From NCBI GenBank assembly GCA_020723545.1, contig DYIS01000056.1, positions 1-11,614 of the forward strand: a DNA stretch of 11,614 nt, in the 5' to 3' direction. The notes beneath the pieces are model-generated. The model worked only from the letters and a program-made list of their open reading frames with translations. It was not told the origin of the DNA and ran no database searches. How positions within the stretch are numbered: the first letter of the stretch is position 1; each line of letters starts with the position of its first letter. Origin of the DNA: Ktedonobacter racemifer. Lineage in GTDB: Bacteria > Chloroflexota > DTOL01 > JACQYG01. The position numbers and the translations under genes were made by a program. This document shows, one piece after another, positions 1-6,318 of the stretch.

Positions 1-59
1 AGCCGTTTTTACCGCCGAGTCCGCTGAGGGCGCAGAGATGAAAGGAAAGATCTTCCTCT

Positions 60-92
60 AGAAACCAGGTTTTTCGGAGAAACCTGGTTTCT
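60..92. repeat. 13-bp perfect inverted repeat, 7-nt loop
   Basis: The arms AGAAACCAGGTTT (60-72) and AAACCTGGTTTCT (80-92) are perfect complements around a 7-base loop. A partial third copy of the motif, GGGTTTCT, follows directly. No T-tract follows on either strand, so it is not an obvious terminator. It looks like a dispersed intergenic palindrome, but its copy number cannot be judged from this window. Confidence 0.7.
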
Positions 93-194
93 GGGTTTCT
101 TCGCGCTCCCTTGAAAATGAATTTGGCATATTCTACAGCCCAATGCGTAGAGCTGGTATGGTACACGCCGCCCTGTCGTCTCAGAAAGGTGGAA

Positions 195-211
195 GGCCAA
201 TCGTATTGGCC
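195..211. repeat. 7-bp stem, 3-nt loop hairpin (copy A)
   Basis: GGCCAAT-CGT-ATTGGCC forms a perfect 7-bp stem with a trinucleotide loop. It is a variant of the hairpin at 238-254: the two have the same length and loop size and differ by paired, stem-preserving substitutions. Confidence 0.65.
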
Positions 212-237
212 GTCGTGAGCCCTGTTGACCTCTGAAC

Positions 238-254
238 GCCCAACACGGTTGGGC
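238..254. repeat. 7-bp stem, 3-nt loop hairpin (copy B)
   Basis: GCCCAAC-ACG-GTTGGGC has the same 7+3+7 architecture as the hairpin at 195-211, 26 nt downstream of it. Stem positions 2/16 and 7/11 both changed as pairs, so base pairing is intact in both copies. No T-tract follows. Confidence 0.65.
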
Positions 255-282
255 TTCTACCCCTCAAGTCGATGCGGTGGCC

Positions 283-317
283 GATCCTCCCGCAGGTTCC
301 GAACCTGCGGGAGGATC
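283..317. repeat. 17-bp near-perfect palindrome, 1-nt centre
   Basis: Two 17-base arms (283-299 and 301-317) are perfect complements around a single central base. The arms are rich in CCTCCCGCAGG-type sequence. A one-base loop cannot form as an RNA hairpin without opening central pairs, but a long stem or a DNA cruciform is possible. No T-run follows on either strand, so an intrinsic terminator is unlikely. It is probably a dispersed intergenic repeat. Confidence 0.7.
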
Positions 318-490
318 AAACGGCGCCTCCCTCCCTTGGAACTAACATCGTTTTCATCCGTCGTGGCGCGCCGCGGCGCATGGTCGTGCTGAGCCTGGTG
401 GGTGCAGCCAGCATTCCTTGGCTCCAGCAACTGCCCAAGAGCCTCATGCTCCTGGCCTGAGCCCGCACCGGTCCGCCGGCGATTCGCCGC

Positions 491-529
491 AACAAAAATC
501 GCCTCGACGTCCCGTTGCGTCGAGGCGAT
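491..529 (-). terminator. Intrinsic terminator of the kinase/ANTAR operon
   Basis: Read on the minus strand, a perfect 12-bp GC-rich stem (518-529 pairing with 498-509, 8-nt loop 510-517) is followed at once by TTTTTGTT (497-490). It begins 24 nt after the stop codon of the response regulator gene, the expected position for a Rho-independent terminator ending the operon. Confidence 0.92.
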
Positions 530-552
530 ATCACTTGACCTCGCCCTTCCCA

Positions 553-1140
553 TCAGACCTGTTTTTCCACCTCATGGGTCAACAAGATGGCCTCGGCTAT
601 CTCCCGCATGGACTTGCGGGTATTCATACTCATCTTCTGTATCTTGCGGAAGGCCTCCGCCTCGGTCAGCCCCTGGGTATCCATCAAGAGGCCCTTGGCT
701 CGATCTACCAGCTTCCGCGTTTCCAGCGCTTCCTGGAGCTCGCCGACCTGTCTCTCCAGGGCGCGAAACTCTTTGAAGCGGGCCAGCACCACCTCGATGG
801 CTGGCACCAACTCCCTCTCCGTGAAGGGCTTGACGATGTACCCGGATACCCCGGCGTCTTTGGCCGCCTCCACCAGATCCTTCTGACTGAAGGCGGTCAG
901 TAGCAGCACCGGGCAAAGGCGTTCCTCGGTCAAGACCTTGGCCGCCCCTATCCCGTCCAGATCAGGCATCCGGATGTCCATGATCACCAGGTCCGGCTTC
1001 AATTCCCTGGCCAGGTTGACGGTACTGACCCCATCGCCCGCCTCCGCCACCACCAGGTAGCCCAGGTTATTCAACAACTCCCTCAGGTCCATGCGAATCA
1101 CCGATTCGTCGTCGGCGATGATCACCCTGGGTCTAGGCAT
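553..1140 (-). CDS. pdtaR: ANTAR-domain response regulator (PdtaR/NasT-like)
   Basis: This 195-residue cytosolic response regulator acts on RNA rather than DNA. The receiver domain (about 4-122) has the acidic pair D10/D11, phospho-acceptor D55 within MDIRMP, T82 and K104 (VKPF). After a helical linker, the ANTAR domain (about 135-188) carries the typical sequence around LVDRAKGLLM and the following helices. ANTAR proteins bind paired stem-loops in nascent leaders and prevent termination. From memory, the layout and sequence closely resemble Mycobacterium PdtaR. A strong Shine-Dalgarno (GAGGAGGAG) lies just upstream of the ATG. The cognate histidine kinase gene ends 51 nt upstream on the same strand, and a terminator follows, so the two form an operon. 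The family call is firm; the gene symbol rests on similarity and operon pairing. Confidence 0.95.
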   Translation of the reverse strand: MPRPRVIIADDESVIRMDLRELLNNLGYLVVAEAGDGVSTVNLARELKPDLVIMDIRMPDLDGIGAAKVLTEERLCPVLLLTAFSQKDLVEAAKDAGVSGYIVKPFTERELVPAIEVVLARFKEFRALERQVGELQEALETRKLVDRAKGLLMDTQGLTEAEAFRKIQKMSMNTRKSMREIAEAILLTHEVEKQV

Positions 1141-1191
1141 CTCGGCTCCTCCTCGTGACTTGCTTTCTCGGTGCTCGAAATCGCTCCGCCG

Positions 1192-2679
1192 CTATTTTGC
1201 TTCACCCTGGGCTGAGAGGGCGGGGAAGCGCACCAGGGCGCGAACGCCCTTGCCATTGCTTAGCTCGAAAGTGCCCCTTAGGTCCTCTTTCACCAGTGTC
1301 TGCACGATCTTAAGGCCCAGGGTGGCGCTCTGGTTCAAGTCAAAGCCTGGCGGCAACCCCTCGCCGTCGTCGGCGATCTCAATGCGCACTTCACGGTCAT
1401 TTCTCGCCAGGGTGATGGAAATACACCCACCCACCCGGTCAGTGTAACCGTGCTCAACCGCATTCTGCAATAGCTCGTTGATCACCAGGGCACAGGCGGT
1501 GGCCTGCTGGGCCGGCAGGCTCACGTCGAACCCCTTGAGCAAAAGCTTGATGCCCTTGGCCGGGTCCATGATCCCCTGCTCGGTCAGCTCCACAATGCGC
1601 TGGCTGACCTCTTTCGTATTTATGGTCGATCCCTCGTCGTGAGACAGGAACTCGTGCACCACCGCTACGCTGAGGATGCGGTTGACGCTTTCCTCTAACC
1701 TCTCCTGCGCCTCGGGGTGTCCAATCCGTCGCGCCTGAAGCCTCAATAGGGCAGCGATGGTCTGCAGATTATTCTTGACCCGATGGTGGATCTCCTGGAT
1801 CATCGCCGATTTGATCCGGAGTTCCTGCTCCTTGCGGCGTGCATCGGTTTCGTCGTGGACGGTGAGAAGCACGCCGCCCAGTTTCCGCTCGTAATGGCCT
1901 CTTTGCAATAAGCGACGCCGCCAACCACGCGGAAGTGGGGCGAAGATCGGGATGCCCTTGCGCACCCAGGTGAGCTGTTTCTCCTGGTGCTCACGCTCCA
2001 CACAGCGTTTCTGAAGCACTGCCTCGTAAAAAACCGACTCGTTGGTCTCCAGGTCCCGGATGTTGCATTTGAGCAGGCTGTCCGCATAGCCCAGCTTGCG
2101 GTAAAGTGTCTCGGCAACGCCGGAGACGTAACGGATCTGTCCCTCCTGGTCCACGAAGAGGATACCGTCGTGCTCCCAGAAGGGTGAGAGTGACTCGGCC
2201 CCTTCCAGCTCGCCTCGCAGGGCCATCTGCTGCAGTTCTGCCAGGGCCTGTCGGAAGACCGGGCTACGGTGCCGGTGCCGCTCGCGTTCCACCAGGTTGG
2301 TCTCGATGCTGAGCGCCCCGAAGATCAGCCCGGATGGGCCTCGCACCGGGAACACCTCTCGGACAGTGACGGTGCCGCGGACCATGACGCTGCTGATGCC
2401 GCTCTCCGAATGGCCATGGGAAAGGGCTCGAAAGATCACCGGTTCTTCCTGGGGCGTCACCGCCTTGCCCAAAAGAGACTCCGGGTAGATGGCGGGGACC
2501 GAGTGAGGCTTAGCCTCTGCCACCACCAGGGCCTCAGCGGCTGGACCCGCCCGGAAAAGGTATAGAAGAAGATCGGCGCGACTCAAATCAGCCAGGATAG
2601 GCAGGCTGGCCTCGATGCGCGAGAGCAAGGCGCGATCTTTGTCACCTAATGCTTGGCGGAGGGCATAGATCTGGTTCAT
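1192..2679 (-). CDS. pdtaS: Cytosolic sensor histidine kinase, HisKA_2 type (PdtaS-like)
   Basis: This 495-residue kinase has no membrane segment or signal peptide. Residues 1-140 match the GAF-like N-terminal domain of this kinase group (H_kinase_N; note the segment ILADLSRADLLLYLF). About 165-275 is a PAS-type sensor ending in TVHDETD. The HisKA_2 phospho-acceptor motif EIHHRVKNNLQ (296-306) has the histidine pair H298/H299, and the HATPase_c domain has its N box at N401-N406, G1 at DDGEG (437-441) and a GLK motif near 455. It should phosphorylate the ANTAR regulator encoded 51 nt downstream. In mycobacteria the related PdtaS/PdtaR pair is a cytosolic sensor pathway; the ligand here is unknown. 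There is no clear Shine-Dalgarno before the ATG. An intrinsic terminator ends only 14 nt upstream of the start and no convincing promoter lies between them, so expression may depend on readthrough from tRNA-Pro. Confidence 0.94.
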   Translation of the reverse strand: MNQIYALRQALGDKDRALLSRIEASLPILADLSRADLLLYLFRAGPAAEALVVAEAKPHSVPAIYPESLLGKAVTPQEEPVIFRALSHGHSESGISSVMVRGTVTVREVFPVRGPSGLIFGALSIETNLVERERHRHRSPVFRQALAELQQMALRGELEGAESLSPFWEHDGILFVDQEGQIRYVSGVAETLYRKLGYADSLLKCNIRDLETNESVFYEAVLQKRCVEREHQEKQLTWVRKGIPIFAPLPRGWRRRLLQRGHYERKLGGVLLTVHDETDARRKEQELRIKSAMIQEIHHRVKNNLQTIAALLRLQARRIGHPEAQERLEESVNRILSVAVVHEFLSHDEGSTINTKEVSQRIVELTEQGIMDPAKGIKLLLKGFDVSLPAQQATACALVINELLQNAVEHGYTDRVGGCISITLARNDREVRIEIADDGEGLPPGFDLNQSATLGLKIVQTLVKEDLRGTFELSNGKGVRALVRFPALSAQGEAK

Positions 2680-2693
2680 GGGCCCACGTGCTT

Positions 2694-2738
2694 AAAAGAT
2701 TAGGGTATCGCGCAGAGCCTGCGACCAATACCCTAATC
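2694..2738 (-). terminator. Intrinsic terminator after tRNA-Pro / attenuator before the kinase gene
   Basis: On the minus strand a perfect 11-bp stem (GATTAGGGTAT, 2738-2728, with ATACCCTAATC, 2708-2698) encloses a second 5-bp stem (CGCAG-GCT-CTGCG) and is followed by TTTT (2697-2694). It sits 31 nt past the tRNA-Pro CCA end. The kinase start codon is only 14 nt beyond the T-run, so the same structure could serve as an attenuator for the two-component operon. The T-run is short and the outer stem is partly AT, so some readthrough is plausible. Confidence 0.75.
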
Positions 2739-2768
2739 GAAACGTCGCGCTAATTCGGTTGGCCAAAA

Positions 2769-2845
<77 letters not shown>

Positions 2846-2853
2846 GTGGCACT

Positions 2854-2882
2854 ATTATAGCAGATACTCCCGGGGCTGGCAA
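2854..2882 (-). promoter_or_regulatory. Promoter of tRNA-Pro
   Basis: On the minus strand there is -35 TTGCCA (2882-2877), an exact 17-nt spacer and -10 TATAAT (2859-2854), with an extended -10 TGC just before it. The mature tRNA 5' end is 8 nt past the -10, so transcription should begin at or within about two bases of the mature end. Confidence 0.85.
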
Positions 2883-2897
2883 GAGGAAATGCCCAGA

Positions 2898-3713
2898 TTA
2901 TGCTGCTTCAAAAGCCAGGCCGTGGTTCTCCGCGAGCCTTCGCGCTTTGGCCATCAGCGCTGAATGGTACGGCCTTCGGTCCATGGCTAACTGCCGGTAG
3001 TTCTCCACCAGATCCGGATAGTGCCTTGCCAGCACCGCCCTCACCCTTCCCCAGGAAGCTGCATTGCGGAGGTTCAGGCTGTCCACCAGGACGCGGCGGC
3101 CCCCCGCCTCTTTTGCTTTTCGGAAGAGCCCGTTCAGGTGCTCTACGTCATCCGACAAAGATGGCAGGAGTGGCCCGGCGAAGATATAGGTGGCGACGCC
3201 GGCCTCGGACAGTCTTGCCAGCGCCTCCAGCCGTGCCCTGACCGTAGAGGCGTGGGGTTCGAAGCGTCGCCTCACCTCCTCGTCCAGGGTCGTTATGGTG
3301 AAACCTACCTCTATGCCAGGCAGGCGACAGAACAAGTCAAGGTCGCGAGCGACCAGGGCCGACTTGGTGAGGATGGAAACCTGGAAGCCGGTGTGGTGGA
3401 CAAGGGCCTCGAGGCAGGCGCGGGTTATCCCATACCTTTGCTCCAGAGGCTGATACGGGTCAGTTACAGAGCTCAGGAGAACCGTGCCCGGCCGGGCGCC
3501 TCTTAACTGCTTGGCTAGCACGTCTGGGGCGTTGATCCTGACGTCCACGAACGACCCCCATTCCTCCGTATGCCCGGTGAAGCGCTTCATAAAGACGGCA
3601 TAGCAATATACACAGCCGTGCGCGCAGCCGACGTAGGGGTTTAGAGCGTAGTCTACCGCCTCAATGCCGGACCTGGTCAAAATAGACTGGCAGTTGATCT
3701 CCTGGATGCGCAT
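2898..3713 (-). CDS. SPL-family radical SAM protein (SplB/COG1533-like)
   Basis: This 271-residue protein belongs to the spore-photoproduct-lyase-like branch of radical SAM enzymes. The iron-sulfur motif is C30-AHG-C34-VY-C37 (CX3CX2C), preceded by the family-typical NPYVGC segment. Later family sequence includes LLSSVTDPYQPLE (about 80-92), ILTKS (about 114-118) and an FTITTLDEEVRRRFEP stretch. The reaction of this Rv2578c-like subgroup is not established, so no specific substrate is assigned. The ATG at 3713 is the first possible start, because an in-frame TAA lies four codons upstream; there is no good Shine-Dalgarno. A 151-bp MITE sits between this start and a strong promoter at 3882-3910, so the mRNA should carry the MITE as its leader. 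No terminator is seen between its stop and tRNA-Pro. Confidence 0.9.
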   Translation of the reverse strand: MRIQEINCQSILTRSGIEAVDYALNPYVGCAHGCVYCYAVFMKRFTGHTEEWGSFVDVRINAPDVLAKQLRGARPGTVLLSSVTDPYQPLEQRYGITRACLEALVHHTGFQVSILTKSALVARDLDLFCRLPGIEVGFTITTLDEEVRRRFEPHASTVRARLEALARLSEAGVATYIFAGPLLPSLSDDVEHLNGLFRKAKEAGGRRVLVDSLNLRNAASWGRVRAVLARHYPDLVENYRQLAMDRRPYHSALMAKARRLAENHGLAFEAA

Positions 3714-3725
3714 TTCATTCTCTTA

Positions 3726-3876
3726 GGAGTTACGCAGTTGAACCGCAAAGGACGCTAGGGGTAATTTCGAATTTCGCAATTCGAAATTTAGCAATAGTGT
3801 CCTTTGCGTCCTTTGCCCCGATACTTTGATTCTGTGTAATGTATCGGGGGTGAAAAATCTCCAACTGCGTAAGTCC
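3726..3876. mobile_element. 151-bp MITE-like element with TA target duplication
   Basis: The ends GGAGTTACGCAGTTG (3726-3740) and the complement of CAACTGCGTAAGTCC (3862-3876) are terminal inverted repeats matching at 14 of 15 positions. Each is bordered by TA (3724-3725 and 3877-3878), the target duplication made by Tc1/mariner-IS630 type transposases. There is no coding capacity. Inside are three more inverted repeats: CGCAAAGGAC (3744-3753) with its complement (3799-3808), an 11-bp stem with a 4-nt loop (3763-3788), and a 9-bp stem (3816-3824 with 3841-3849). It is probably a non-autonomous element mobilised in trans. Copy number is not visible from one window. Confidence 0.75.
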
Positions 3877-3881
3877 TAGTC

Positions 3882-3910
3882 ATTATACCAGAGGGCAGGC
3901 AGGATGTTAA
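3882..3910 (-). promoter_or_regulatory. Promoter of the SPL radical SAM gene
   Basis: On the minus strand there is -35 TTAACA (3910-3905), a 17-nt spacer and -10 TATAAT (3887-3882), preceded by an extended -10 TGG. The predicted start, near 3875, is at the outer end of the MITE, so the whole element would be transcribed as 5' leader. Confidence 0.8.
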
Positions 3911-3932
3911 CGTTTTGGAACCCAACCAGGCC

Positions 3933-3961
3933 TTTACAAATCGCCGGCGCTGGGGTATAAT
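3933..3961 (+). promoter_or_regulatory. Promoter of greA
   Basis: -35 TTTACA (3933-3938), a 17-nt spacer and a perfect -10 TATAAT (3956-3961) predict a start near 3968, giving a greA leader of about 200 nt. It is divergent from the radical SAM gene promoter, with 22 bp between the two -35 elements. No other strong promoter is evident before the downstream genes, so it may drive much of the greA-lysS cluster. Confidence 0.85.
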
Positions 3962-3966
3962 ACTCG

Positions 3967-4026
3967 CACAAAGCGCAAGAATGGAGCCGAGGGGAGCCTG
4001 GTAGCCAATTCTTGCCTTGTGTTTTT
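3967..4026 (+). terminator. Terminator-like hairpin at the 5' end of the greA leader
   Basis: CACAA (3967-3971) and CAAGAAT (3976-3982) pair with ATTCTTG (4008-4014) and TTGTG (4017-4021), with a small internal loop and a 25-nt apical region. TTTTT (4022-4026) follows directly. The structure starts at the predicted transcription start, so early termination would release an RNA of about 60 nt. E. coli greA is known to make short leader RNAs (GraL) by leader termination; the parallel here is inference. Confidence 0.5.
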
Positions 4027-4054
4027 AGGGGCCCAGCATCACCGGAGGGCCAGA

Positions 4055-4102
4055 AGGGTATCGGGGCAGTGGCGCCGAGACAGCCCATGCCTGCGATACC
4101 CT
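4055..4102 (+). promoter_or_regulatory. Second leader stem in greA 5' UTR
   Basis: AGGGTATCG (4055-4063) pairs perfectly with CGATACCCT (4094-4102), enclosing a 30-nt GC-rich loop. It lies between the terminator-like hairpin and the greA start. No T-run follows. It could be a structural leader element; no known riboswitch class is recognised. Confidence 0.35.
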
Positions 4103-4166
4103 GATGTTTCTCTGACCATGGAGTGCCAGCCTTGGGAGGCATTGTTGGCGACGAGAGGGGAGATGA

Positions 4167-4637
4167 ATGGCGGCTAAACCGGTTTTCCTGACCCCAGAGG
4201 GCCATGCAAGGTTGGAGGAAGAGCTGAACCACCTGCGCACCGTGAGGCGCCGGCAGGTGGCAGAGCGCATCCACCAGGCGAAGGAGTCGGGCGACATCAC
4301 CGACAATGCGGAATACGACGACGCCAAGAACGAACAGGCCATTGTGGAACACCGCATCCTGACCATAGAGAGGCTGCTCCAGAACGCCGTGCTCATCGAC
4401 AACAATCCCCAGGGGACGGATAGCGTTCGCCTGGGCTGCAGGGTCACCGTCTCCGACTCCGAGGGCGGAGAATCTACCTACACCATCGTGGGTTCGGCCG
4501 AGGCCAGCCCTGGGGATGGTAAAATCTCCAACGAATCACCGGTGGGCCAGGCATTACTTGGTCACAAGGTCGGCGATCACGTCGTCGTGCGCGTGCCGGC
4601 GGGGACGCTCTCCCTAACCGTAGTGGCCATAGGCTAG
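4167..4637 (+). CDS. greA: Transcription elongation factor GreA
   Basis: This 156-residue protein is close to the usual length of about 158. GreA binds RNA polymerase through the secondary channel and stimulates cleavage of backtracked transcripts. Residues 1-75 form the N-terminal coiled coil with the conserved tip GDITDNAEY (42-50); acidic residues D43 and D46 correspond to the catalytic-tip D41/E44 of E. coli GreA. About 80-156 is the FKBP-like C-terminal domain, with the family signature ISNESPVGQALLGHKVGD (120-137). A GAGGGGAG Shine-Dalgarno lies a few bases before the ATG. It has its own strong promoter and a structured leader of about 200 nt. The gap to lysS is 185 nt. Confidence 0.97.
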   Translation: MAAKPVFLTPEGHARLEEELNHLRTVRRRQVAERIHQAKESGDITDNAEYDDAKNEQAIVEHRILTIERLLQNAVLIDNNPQGTDSVRLGCRVTVSDSEGGESTYTIVGSAEASPGDGKISNESPVGQALLGHKVGDHVVVRVPAGTLSLTVVAIG

Positions 4638-4742
4638 AGCGGCAAGTCACCGATCAAGGCCGGCGACGCTGGCCCCCCGTATGCTGGGGCGATGGCACCC
4701 CGACTCACCAGAATACCCACCAGTCGCCCATTGCTTGAAGGC

Positions 4743-4782
4743 TTGAAGGTCGAAAGCACGTACAGTTTCTTTCGGCCTTCGA
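4743..4782 (+). promoter_or_regulatory. 12-14 bp hairpin in the greA-lysS intergenic region
   Basis: GAAGGTCGAAAG (4745-4756) pairs with CTTTCGGCCTTC (4769-4780), including one G-T pair, around a 12-nt loop; two further pairs extend the base. It ends 40 nt before the lysS start. Only GATTTGTG follows, a weak T-run, so termination is doubtful. Nearby are a tandem GCTTGAAG duplication (4733-4748), a 7-bp stem just after greA (4658-4674) and two mutually exclusive CCCC/GGGG pairings (4675-4701). The function is unknown; this is not a T-box. Confidence 0.4.
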
Positions 4783-4822
4783 TTTGTGTGGGGCTTGTAC
4801 CGGTTGGAGTGGAGATGAGAGA

Positions 4823-6286
4823 ATGGAATTTGCGGATTTGACCCGCCAGCGCATAGAGAAGATGGAGAAGCTGCGCTCCCTGGGCATCGACCCATATCCG
4901 CCACGGAGCCAGCGGACCCACACCGCAGCCCAGGCACTGGCTTTATTTACTAGTAAAGAAGAAGAGCCGGCTCAGGTCACCGTGGGGGGACGTCTGGTGA
5001 GCGTGCGGGAGATGGGGCGGGCTACCTTCGCCCACCTTGCCGACGGCACCGGCCGGCTGCAGATCTACCTTCGACAGGATAGGTTGGGACCTGAGAGCTA
5101 CGAGCTCTTCAAGGGCTTTGACATCGGAGATTTTGTCGAGGTCAAGGGAACGTTGTTCCGGACCAGGACCGGCGAGGTCACGGTGTTGGTGGAGAGCTAC
5201 CGCATCCTGGCCAAGTCTCTCCACCCGTTGCCGGAGAAGTGGCACGGCCTCACCGACGTGGAGCTTCGTTACCGCCAACGTTATCTGGACCTGGTCACTA
5301 ACGAAGAGGTGCGGCGCATTTTCGTGGTCCGGTCCCAGGTGGTGACGGCCATGCGGCGGTTCCTGGATGCCCGGGGCTTTCTGGAGGTGGAAACACCGGT
5401 CCTCCAACCCATCTATGGTGGCGCCGCGGCCAGGCCCTTCCTCACCCATCACAACACCCTGGATCGGGACCTCTACCTGCGCATAGCCACCGAGCTATAT
5501 CTAAAGAGGCTCATCGTGGGCGGCTTTGAGAAGGTCTACGAGATCGGCAAGGATTTCCGCAATGAGGGCATCGACACCAAACACAACCCGGAGTTCACCA
5601 TGATGGAATCCTACGAGGCCTACGCCGACTACCATCAGGTCATGCTTATGGTGGAGGAGATGATCTCGTCCATCGCCCAGGAGGTCCTGGGAAGTATGAA
5701 AGTGAAGTATGCCAGCAATGAGATCGATCTGACCCCTCCCTGGCGCAGGGTGCCCATGGCGCAGGCCATCGTGGAGGAGACCGGCGTGGACATCGCCAGG
5801 AGCACCACCCTGGATAGCCTGCGGGCCTCCATCGAGGAGAAAGGCCTGGCGGTGGCGCCCAAGGCCTCCTGGGCCAAGCAGGTGGATGAGCTCTTCTCCA
5901 CCTGCGTGCAGCCCCGCCTGGTGCAGCCCACCTTCGTCATGGACCATCCGGTGGAGCTGTCACCGCTGGCCAAGCGCAAGGCCGAGAATCCCGGCCTGGC
6001 GGAACGCTTCGAGCCCATCATCGCCGGCCTGGAATTGGGGAACGCCTTCACCGAGTTGAACGACCCCCTGGACCAGTTGGAGCGTTTCCGGGCCCAGTCG
6101 CAGCTCCGGGAGAGCGGGGAAGAGGAGGCCCAGCCCATGGATGAGGACTTCGTGACTGCCCTCATGGTCGGCATGCCTCCCACCGGAGGTCTCGGCATCG
6201 GCATCGACCGGCTGGTAATGCTCCTCACCGATCAACAGTCCATCCGTGAGGTGATCCTGTTCCCGCAATTGCGGGCCAAAGACTGA
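4823..6286 (+). CDS. lysS: Lysyl-tRNA synthetase, class II
   Basis: This 487-residue enzyme, of the usual bacterial length, charges tRNA-Lys with lysine in the cytoplasm. The anticodon-binding OB fold spans about 52-130. The class II catalytic core follows, with motif 1 around GFLEVETPVL (185-194) and the LysRS-typical YGGAAARPF. Motif 2 is FRNEGIDTKHNPEFT (245-259), leading into MESYEAY, and motif 3 is GGLGIGIDRLVML (455-467). The ATG at 4823 is preferred over an upstream in-frame ATG at 4784. It follows a GGAG 8 nt away and gives the normal N terminus, whereas the earlier start would begin inside the upstream hairpin and add a non-homologous stretch. The next gene starts 32 nt after the stop. 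Confidence 0.97.
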   Translation: MEFADLTRQRIEKMEKLRSLGIDPYPPRSQRTHTAAQALALFTSKEEEPAQVTVGGRLVSVREMGRATFAHLADGTGRLQIYLRQDRLGPESYELFKGFDIGDFVEVKGTLFRTRTGEVTVLVESYRILAKSLHPLPEKWHGLTDVELRYRQRYLDLVTNEEVRRIFVVRSQVVTAMRRFLDARGFLEVETPVLQPIYGGAAARPFLTHHNTLDRDLYLRIATELYLKRLIVGGFEKVYEIGKDFRNEGIDTKHNPEFTMMESYEAYADYHQVMLMVEEMISSIAQEVLGSMKVKYASNEIDLTPPWRRVPMAQAIVEETGVDIARSTTLDSLRASIEEKGLAVAPKASWAKQVDELFSTCVQPRLVQPTFVMDHPVELSPLAKRKAENPGLAERFEPIIAGLELGNAFTELNDPLDQLERFRAQSQLRESGEEEAQPMDEDFVTALMVGMPPTGGLGIGIDRLVMLLTDQQSIREVILFPQLRAKD

Positions 6287-6318
6287 TCGGCTGCCATCTC
6301 TGGTCTTTATTAGTTAAT

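Larger units (their letters stand above)
1..490. other. Gene-free, repeat-rich stretch
   Basis: No reading frame here has recognisable protein character or a credible ribosome binding site. Every open frame is short and crosses palindromes. The stretch holds four inverted repeats (60-92, 195-211, 238-254, 283-317), listed separately, and a 12-bp GC palindrome at 368-379. The first 40 bases contain degenerate CCGC/GAG-type motifs resembling dispersed intergenic repeats known from many GC-rich environmental bacteria. It lies downstream of the terminator of the ANTAR operon, so it is probably a convergent or non-transcribed spacer. Confidence 0.6.

Noticed and set aside
368..379. 12-bp GC palindrome GCGCCGCGGCGC
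   Set aside because: Short GC-only palindromes are expected by chance in such GC-rich sequence, and nothing around it suggests a site.
402..460. Minus-strand GAGC-ATGAG-GCTC hairpin resembling an ANTAR target stem-loop, with a competing GGCTC/GAGCC pairing
   Set aside because: The loop is five, not six, bases. There is no properly spaced second hairpin, no terminator T-run downstream, and no recognisable gene on that strand within the window.
3021..3506. Plus-strand frame of 161 codons
   Set aside because: It is antisense to the radical SAM gene and has shadow composition.
3876..4352. Minus-strand frame of 158 codons crossing the greA leader
   Set aside because: It overlaps the greA coding region and both divergent promoters, and its translation shows no family features.
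4784..4822. Upstream in-frame ATG for lysS
   Set aside because: It would begin at the foot of the upstream hairpin without a Shine-Dalgarno and add 13 residues not seen in LysRS. The ATG at 4823 has GGAG at good spacing.
4638..4822. T-box or lysine riboswitch upstream of lysS
   Set aside because: No AGGGTGG-type T-box sequence, no specifier arrangement and no lysine-riboswitch core was recognised.
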